Both the position numbers and the translations under genes were made by a program. Of a stretch of 64,000 bases of DNA, positions 60,365 to 64,000 are shown piece after piece. How positions within the stretch are numbered: position 1 is the first letter of the stretch; each line of letters opens with the position of its first letter. A model generated the notes under the pieces. The model did no database searches. It was not told where the DNA came from and worked only from the letters and a program-made list of their open reading frames with translations. The stretch covers positions 1-64,000 of the forward strand of contig NZ_AJQE01000203.1 in assembly GCF_000261685.1 (NCBI RefSeq). Reading direction: 5' to 3'. This DNA is from Bradyrhizobium genomosp. I (2014) (GTDB lineage: Bacteria; Pseudomonadota; Alphaproteobacteria; Rhizobiales; Xanthobacteraceae).

Positions 60365-60550
60365 GTGCGAGACCTGATCATCGAAGCCTTTGACAGCGTC
60401 ATCCGCTGCGAGATCGCGGAAGCAGACGACGTTCGCAAGGAAATCGCCCAGCGCGGCGCCTACTGGGCCGGCGACGAGATATGGAAGCTGGGCCGCCAAG
60501 TCGCCGCGCTGCGCAAGCGTATCGCCGAGCTGGAAGAAACCGACGCATGA
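60365..60550 (+). CDS. Small coiled-coil hypothetical protein
   Basis: 61 residues from a GTG with AGGTGG nine bases upstream. The sequence is acidic and helical (AEADDVRKEIAQRGAYWAGD; LGRQVAALRKRIAELEETDA), like many small phage or island proteins. No function is known. Confidence 0.55.
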   Translation: MRDLIIEAFDSVIRCEIAEADDVRKEIAQRGAYWAGDEIWKLGRQVAALRKRIAELEETDA

Positions 60551-60589
60551 TCTCAGCAGACCGCGAGTATCTGCTCGATGCCCCTCTAG

Positions 60590-60930
60590 AACCGTGGCTT
60601 CAATCGCTTCGAGCGGCACCGTGCGCCGGTTATCACAGAAACCAGTTTCCTTCATGCGCGTGCAGATCGTTTGCCTCAGCAGTCATCCACTGCTCGCGCG
60701 GGTTTTCGCGGCTGATGCGCTTGCCGGTCTCCGGGACCTTTATGAACCTTTGGCGGTTCCAGATGATCCGCCCGGCGTACTGAAGGATGCCGTTCAAGCG
60801 CTTGCGGCTACCGTCAATGGTCGAGGCGTTCCAGGCGCCGCCACGTGGCCCGGGTACGCCTTTCTTGTTCAAGGCAGTTGCGATGTCGCGTGGCGAGTTG
60901 CCGCCTTCAACGGCTTCTTCATCTGCGGTG
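60590..60930 (-). pseudogene. Serine recombinase remnant (recombinase-domain part)
   Basis: Minus-strand sequence reads GNSPRDIATALNKKGVPGPR, GILQYAGRIIWNRQRFIKVP and ISRENPREQWMTAE, the Recombinase domain that follows the catalytic domain in large serine recombinases; a later frame has RRTVPLEAIEATVLEG. Catalytic domain and zinc ribbon are missing. It directly follows the intact recombinase gene. Confidence 0.75.
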
Positions 60931-60936
60931 TTAGAC

Positions 60937-62517
60937 TCACGAAGGCTTTTCCTTGCCGACGCATTCGATGAGGAAGCGTGACAGCGCTTCGAACGTGTCA
61001 AATCGGTTTATGGTGCGGCCCTTATAGACTTCCTTTGAGAACCAGAACATGCGACGACTGAAGGTGAGCCACGCCGAGGGCATCAAGACATAGTCGAAGA
61101 TCGCTTCGTTCTTCTCGTCCAGCCGAACCGCGACAACCCATCCCTTCGGCCACCTCACGCGGTATTGCAGCGTCCAGCGCAAGGGCCGGTTTTCATAGTT
61201 GCGGCATCTCGCGACCCGAAAGACGACATTCACGACATTGTCGATTCGAAGACATTCAGTCGAAGCATTGAGGGTGGCACTGCGACCAAGTCTCTCGAAG
61301 GCGTCTCGAAGGCGAGCAGCATTGCTAAGCTGAAGGGCGGCCCACCGTTGGTGCGACGCGTATTTGTCAAACCATTCTTGATTGCCGTTGTACCCAATAA
61401 GACGGTAGATGTTCCGCAGCGCGCCGAAGTGCAAAACATACGATGACATGGACGGCAGTCCCGGACTTGAATTGATAATCGTCTTACTAAGCTTGCCTTT
61501 CTTCATCAGGACCTTACGGAGCCGAAGCAACATTTCCTCTTCGGGAATGCTGACGCGCCCCTCACCCATAATCTTTTGCGCGCGCCGGAATGCGTCGCGA
61601 TGGACGATAGGTTCGATGGCATTCTCTTTTCTGATCCAGAGCTCCCTTGGGTTGCGCGTCACCTTGGCGCCAAGTTTTCTGCTTTTGCGATTGTAGGTCA
61701 GAACGCCGATATAAGCTTCGTTCCGGAGGAGGTCACCGACAGCCTTTCCAAGCCACGGTCTTCCCTGGCTATTCAAGATCCCTCGCTGGTTGAGCTCTCG
61801 GGCAATGGTGGCCTGCGATTTGTGACGGAGATATTCGTGGAGAATCCAATTCACGATCTCGACTTGATCGGGCGCACCGGGGATGAGCTTGACATGGTCG
61901 GTAAGCAAAGATTTGCGCTGGCCGATCGTTAAAATGCCCTTCGGTCTGCATTGATCGTCGACGAGACGTCGTTGGAACGCGTAAGCCGTAGGGCCGCCCA
62001 TTTTGAAGCCGCGATGCGTCAGCCGGACTGACCCTGCGAAAACTTTGGCGGAGAGTTCCCGACTGAACTCAGCCGCCATCACTCTCTTAATATTCTTCAT
62101 GATGCTGGCGAGAAGGCTTCCGTCATTGTCGAATTGCTCCGCGCAATAAGCAACCTCGACGCCCGCCCTGCGGCAGATGAACTCGTAGTGCGCGCTCTCG
62201 TCAACGTCCTGAAAGCGTCCCCATCGGCTCACGTCGAAGACAAGCAGATGAGCGAAGTCAGCGCGTCCCGATTGCACGTCTTCAACCAGTTCGGTAAGGC
62301 CCCCCCGGTTTTCGATTCTGAGGCCGCTTTCTCCCTCGTCACGATAGGTGTGGACGATGGTTAGCTTGTGAAGTTCGGCGTAGGTCGCGATGACCACTGC
62401 CTGATTCTCAATCGAGTATTGCTGGTAATCCGTCGACATGCGGACATACTGCGCCGCCCGTCGCGCTTTCTGCGACTGAGGCAGACGTTTCGCGTGTACA
62501 ACAAGGGTGTTCCCCAT
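60937..62517 (-). CDS. Large serine recombinase (site-specific integrase type)
   Basis: 526 residues. The resolvase domain has catalytic Ser28 in AAQYVRMSTDYQQYSIENQ, VFDVSRWGR and the VMAAEFSRELSAKV helix. The Recombinase domain follows (ATIARELNQRGILNSQGRPW; NEAYIGVLTYNRKSRKLG), and a C-terminal 230 residues without clear zinc ribbon ends GKEKPS. Such enzymes integrate and excise islands without a tyrosine integrase. It is the only complete integrase in the window and so may have moved part of this element; which attachment site it uses is unknown. Confidence 0.88.
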   Translation of the reverse strand: MGNTLVVHAKRLPQSQKARRAAQYVRMSTDYQQYSIENQAVVIATYAELHKLTIVHTYRDEGESGLRIENRGGLTELVEDVQSGRADFAHLLVFDVSRWGRFQDVDESAHYEFICRRAGVEVAYCAEQFDNDGSLLASIMKNIKRVMAAEFSRELSAKVFAGSVRLTHRGFKMGGPTAYAFQRRLVDDQCRPKGILTIGQRKSLLTDHVKLIPGAPDQVEIVNWILHEYLRHKSQATIARELNQRGILNSQGRPWLGKAVGDLLRNEAYIGVLTYNRKSRKLGAKVTRNPRELWIRKENAIEPIVHRDAFRRAQKIMGEGRVSIPEEEMLLRLRKVLMKKGKLSKTIINSSPGLPSMSSYVLHFGALRNIYRLIGYNGNQEWFDKYASHQRWAALQLSNAARLRDAFERLGRSATLNASTECLRIDNVVNVVFRVARCRNYENRPLRWTLQYRVRWPKGWVVAVRLDEKNEAIFDYVLMPSAWLTFSRRMFWFSKEVYKGRTINRFDTFEALSRFLIECVGKEKPS

Positions 62518-62619
62518 GTTGCCTCCCCGCGGCTATATCGCGCCGCGCTGTATTGCGCATCGCAAACCATTTAGGCGCATCATCAAGTCCGCGCCATCGG
62601 AAAGTGTATTCAGAAAGAG

Positions 62620-62905
62620 TCAACTGCTATGTCGTTTTTCTTGAAAGCACGTTGCGGCGGGCGAAGCGAGCTGCAGAGAAATGCGGGTTTGCGCTTTTGG
62701 GCCCGTAGCCGACATGTCCGGCGCAGCTCTTTCGTCTGCTTCTGACGAGGCAACCAGCAGGATATCGTCGTTGTCCTTGTCGATGATGTTGAACGCCCAT
62801 CCATCATGGCTGTGGCGATCGCCACGTCGGCCTTCTTCTCCTTATTGCCGCTATTCTTGTTGTAGACGTGGGTCTTGAAGCCGGCCTTGTCGACCATCTT
62901 CCAGA
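62620..62905 (-). pseudogene. NYN-domain (LabA-like) fragment
   Basis: FWKMVDKAGFKTHVYNKNSG, then NKEKKADVAIATAMMDG, is the central part of a NYN/PIN-like nuclease domain; further pieces (DKDNDILLVASSEAD; GYGPKSANPHFSAARFARR) appear in another frame. Start and end are missing. The family acts on RNA. Confidence 0.6.
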
Positions 62906-62993
62906 ATGAGTCGCCGGGGAGGTGAACCCCACATACCGCCCGTCAGCTGGCAAACCGACAGCGCTGGCAGCAATTTAGGATTGGATGAATTCT

Positions 62994-63782
62994 TCAAGCT
63001 CGTCGATCATCGTTTACCGGGTTTGATTCCTCCGAAAGGATATCAATGGCCTCGAGCCTTGCGTCATACTCCTCGTATGTGCCGAGCAGGGCTTGGCCAA
63101 CTGTCAAGTTGTGCACGGGATCGATAATCGAGGGGGAGTCGTAAGTTAGGGAGGTTGGTCCAGTAAATAGAACTTCTTCGCCACGCTCGTCGCGTCGCAA
63201 CGTTCGGTCCGTACACCATTTGACGAGTTGCGTGACCTCTCCCTTCCCGGACTCAATGATGGGCGGCAGCTGCCGAACCGAGTAGAAATTCGTCCGCGCA
63301 GAATACATCTGCCGCGAATCCGAGCTCATGCGCTCGTCTGGTTGAGCGGTAAGGGTCAGCAGGCGCTTGCCTTTCGGACGCTCGAGCGTACCCTGAATTA
63401 GACCGCCTTCTCTGATCAGTCTAATGTGCGCCAGCTTTTTTGGAGCACCAAGAACCTCTCGTCCCGAGGCGAGAGCTGCATCATTTACCGTCACGTAAAT
63501 GTAAGGGATGTAGTAGCCAGTCTCGCCGTCGGGATCACGAACTTGAATTCCTGAATAGCACTCCAAGTATGGCCCGACAGTGCTTGAGCGATAGCTCGCG
63601 ACCCCCACAATGGCGATTGCAGGGTTTGCTGCAGGTGCTAGTTCCTTCGGCAATAAACAATTCGCCTCGTGCCCCACGCTGAACATAAGGTTTATGGCTT
63701 GGCAGCCGAGAAACGCACCGCCACGATTTTTGCCCCCATGGTAAAGAGGCGCATCAAGCGGAATGCCTTTGACGTCGGGCAT
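62994..63782 (-). CDS. Acetoacetate decarboxylase-family protein
   Basis: 262 residues. The Schiff-base lysine region is ASGREVLGAPKKLAHIRL (Lys115/116), with YIPYIYVTVNDAALASGRE before it, as in ADC-fold enzymes. The family includes decarboxylases, and also dehydratases and aldolases, so the substrate is open. A perfect AAGGAGG stands 5 bases before the ATG at 63,782. It appears to be in one operon with the partial gene further right. Confidence 0.85.
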   Translation of the reverse strand: MPDVKGIPLDAPLYHGGKNRGGAFLGCQAINLMFSVGHEANCLLPKELAPAANPAIAIVGVASYRSSTVGPYLECYSGIQVRDPDGETGYYIPYIYVTVNDAALASGREVLGAPKKLAHIRLIREGGLIQGTLERPKGKRLLTLTAQPDERMSSDSRQMYSARTNFYSVRQLPPIIESGKGEVTQLVKWCTDRTLRRDERGEEVLFTGPTSLTYDSPSIIDPVHNLTVGQALLGTYEEYDARLEAIDILSEESNPVNDDRRA

Positions 63783-63832
63783 CGCATCCTCCTTGATCTC
63801 AGAACAATTCGCGCGGTTGGAGATTGAGCTAT

Positions 63833-64000
63833 TCATCTCACCGCGCCTCTCCGGTTGTTGAAGCGCCCCTGAAGCGACTGTACTGCGCTGGCAGCGATGT
63901 GGGTTCGGTAGTCCGTGCGGCACATCGATCCGGTGATAGCGATCTTCGCTACGCGAGGCCGCAGTGCCGTTTCTGCGCCTTGCACCTCAATCCGCCGGAT
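63833..64000 (-). CDS. Partial gene upstream of the decarboxylase (start outside window)
   Basis: An open frame of 56 codons runs from the window edge to a TGA at 63,833, with VAKIAITGSMCRTDYRTHIA in it. It lies 50 bases before the decarboxylase start on the same strand. Too little is visible to name a family. Confidence 0.4.
   Translation of the reverse strand: MRRIEVQGAETALRPRVAKIAITGSMCRTDYRTHIAASAVQSLQGRFNNRRGAVR

Noticed and set aside
60287-60655. A 122-codon minus-strand frame next to the recombinase fragment
   Set aside because: Its right part is recombinase debris and its left part is antisense to the small coiled-coil gene, which has a better ribosome site.
1-64000. CRISPR arrays, rRNA and tRNA genes
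   Set aside because: No regularly spaced repeat series with unique spacers was seen, and no tRNA cloverleaf or rRNA core was recognised by eye; the element boundary lies in radC rather than at a tRNA 3' end.

Overview
The window reads as a high-GC alphaproteobacterial chromosome of the Bradyrhizobium / Nitrobacteraceae type. The signs are a FpR-type ferredoxin reductase, an OmpA-barrel/OprB porin fusion, an AprI/Inh-domain inhibitor, an NMT1-type ABC operon and several palindromic intergenic repeats of a kind I associate with bradyrhizobia. It falls into two parts. Bases 1 to about 21,697 are ordinary chromosome: a Cys-rich secreted protein, an NADP oxidoreductase, an ATP-grasp ligase, ferredoxin-NADP reductase, an FMN glutamate-synthase-like enzyme, PilZ, a CNNM/CorC membrane protein, a chemoreceptor, a porin, a creatininase divergent from an ABC importer with a D-2-hydroxyacid dehydrogenase and Inh-type inhibitor, a lysozyme-like peptidoglycan protein and a Sel1 protein. 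This part ends inside radC, of which only the C-terminal 54 or so codons remain.

From about 21,698 to the right edge the DNA is an integrative element. Its left arm (21.9-32.1 kb) is a defence island: an HNH-nucleoside phosphorylase-death-like-domain fusion, a divergent 603-residue unrecognised protein, a frameshifted Mrr-type endonuclease, and a CBASS operon (DUF2188 protein, CD-NTase, E2-only conjugation protein, HNH-SAVED effector Cap5). The CBASS operon is divergent from an XRE repressor / ImmA-type protease pair resembling CapH/CapP, followed by an exonuclease I-like gene. The junction between the two operons carries a palindrome that overlaps the repressor start codon.

The middle (32.3-44.2 kb) holds accessory genes typical of rhizobial ICEs (DUF932, ParB-like, Toprim/primase-like, DUF2493, DUF736, methyltransferase, cold-shock protein). 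Two different structured intergenic elements each occur twice here, with compensatory base changes in their stems.

The core (44.3-55.5 kb) matches the transfer and excision region of the ICEMlSymR7A family. It has a QseC-like repressor with two tandem operators, a QseM-like small protein, an FseA-like activator split between two frames that need a +1 frameshift, an RdfS-like excisionase, RepA with iteron-like repeats, ParA, DUF2840, TraF peptidase, DUF736, a lytic transglycosylase, an oriT-like repeat cluster, a DUF3363 relaxase, the TraG coupling protein and CopG. The type IV secretion (trb) operon that should follow is gone: only the first 33 codons of trbB and the last codons of trbI, plus the start of the following DUF2274 gene, survive. 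Between and beyond them lies about 4.5 kb of mosaic debris (riboflavin-synthase-like, AAA ATPase, amino-acid ABC transporter, IS66, dipeptide permease and polysaccharide deacetylase fragments), with an intact GFA enzyme and an XRE regulator. The element therefore looks like a decayed ICE that could at most be mobilised in trans. The right end of the window has a large serine recombinase, a fragment of a second one, a NYN-domain fragment and an acetoacetate-decarboxylase-family gene. I found no tRNA, rRNA or CRISPR array.
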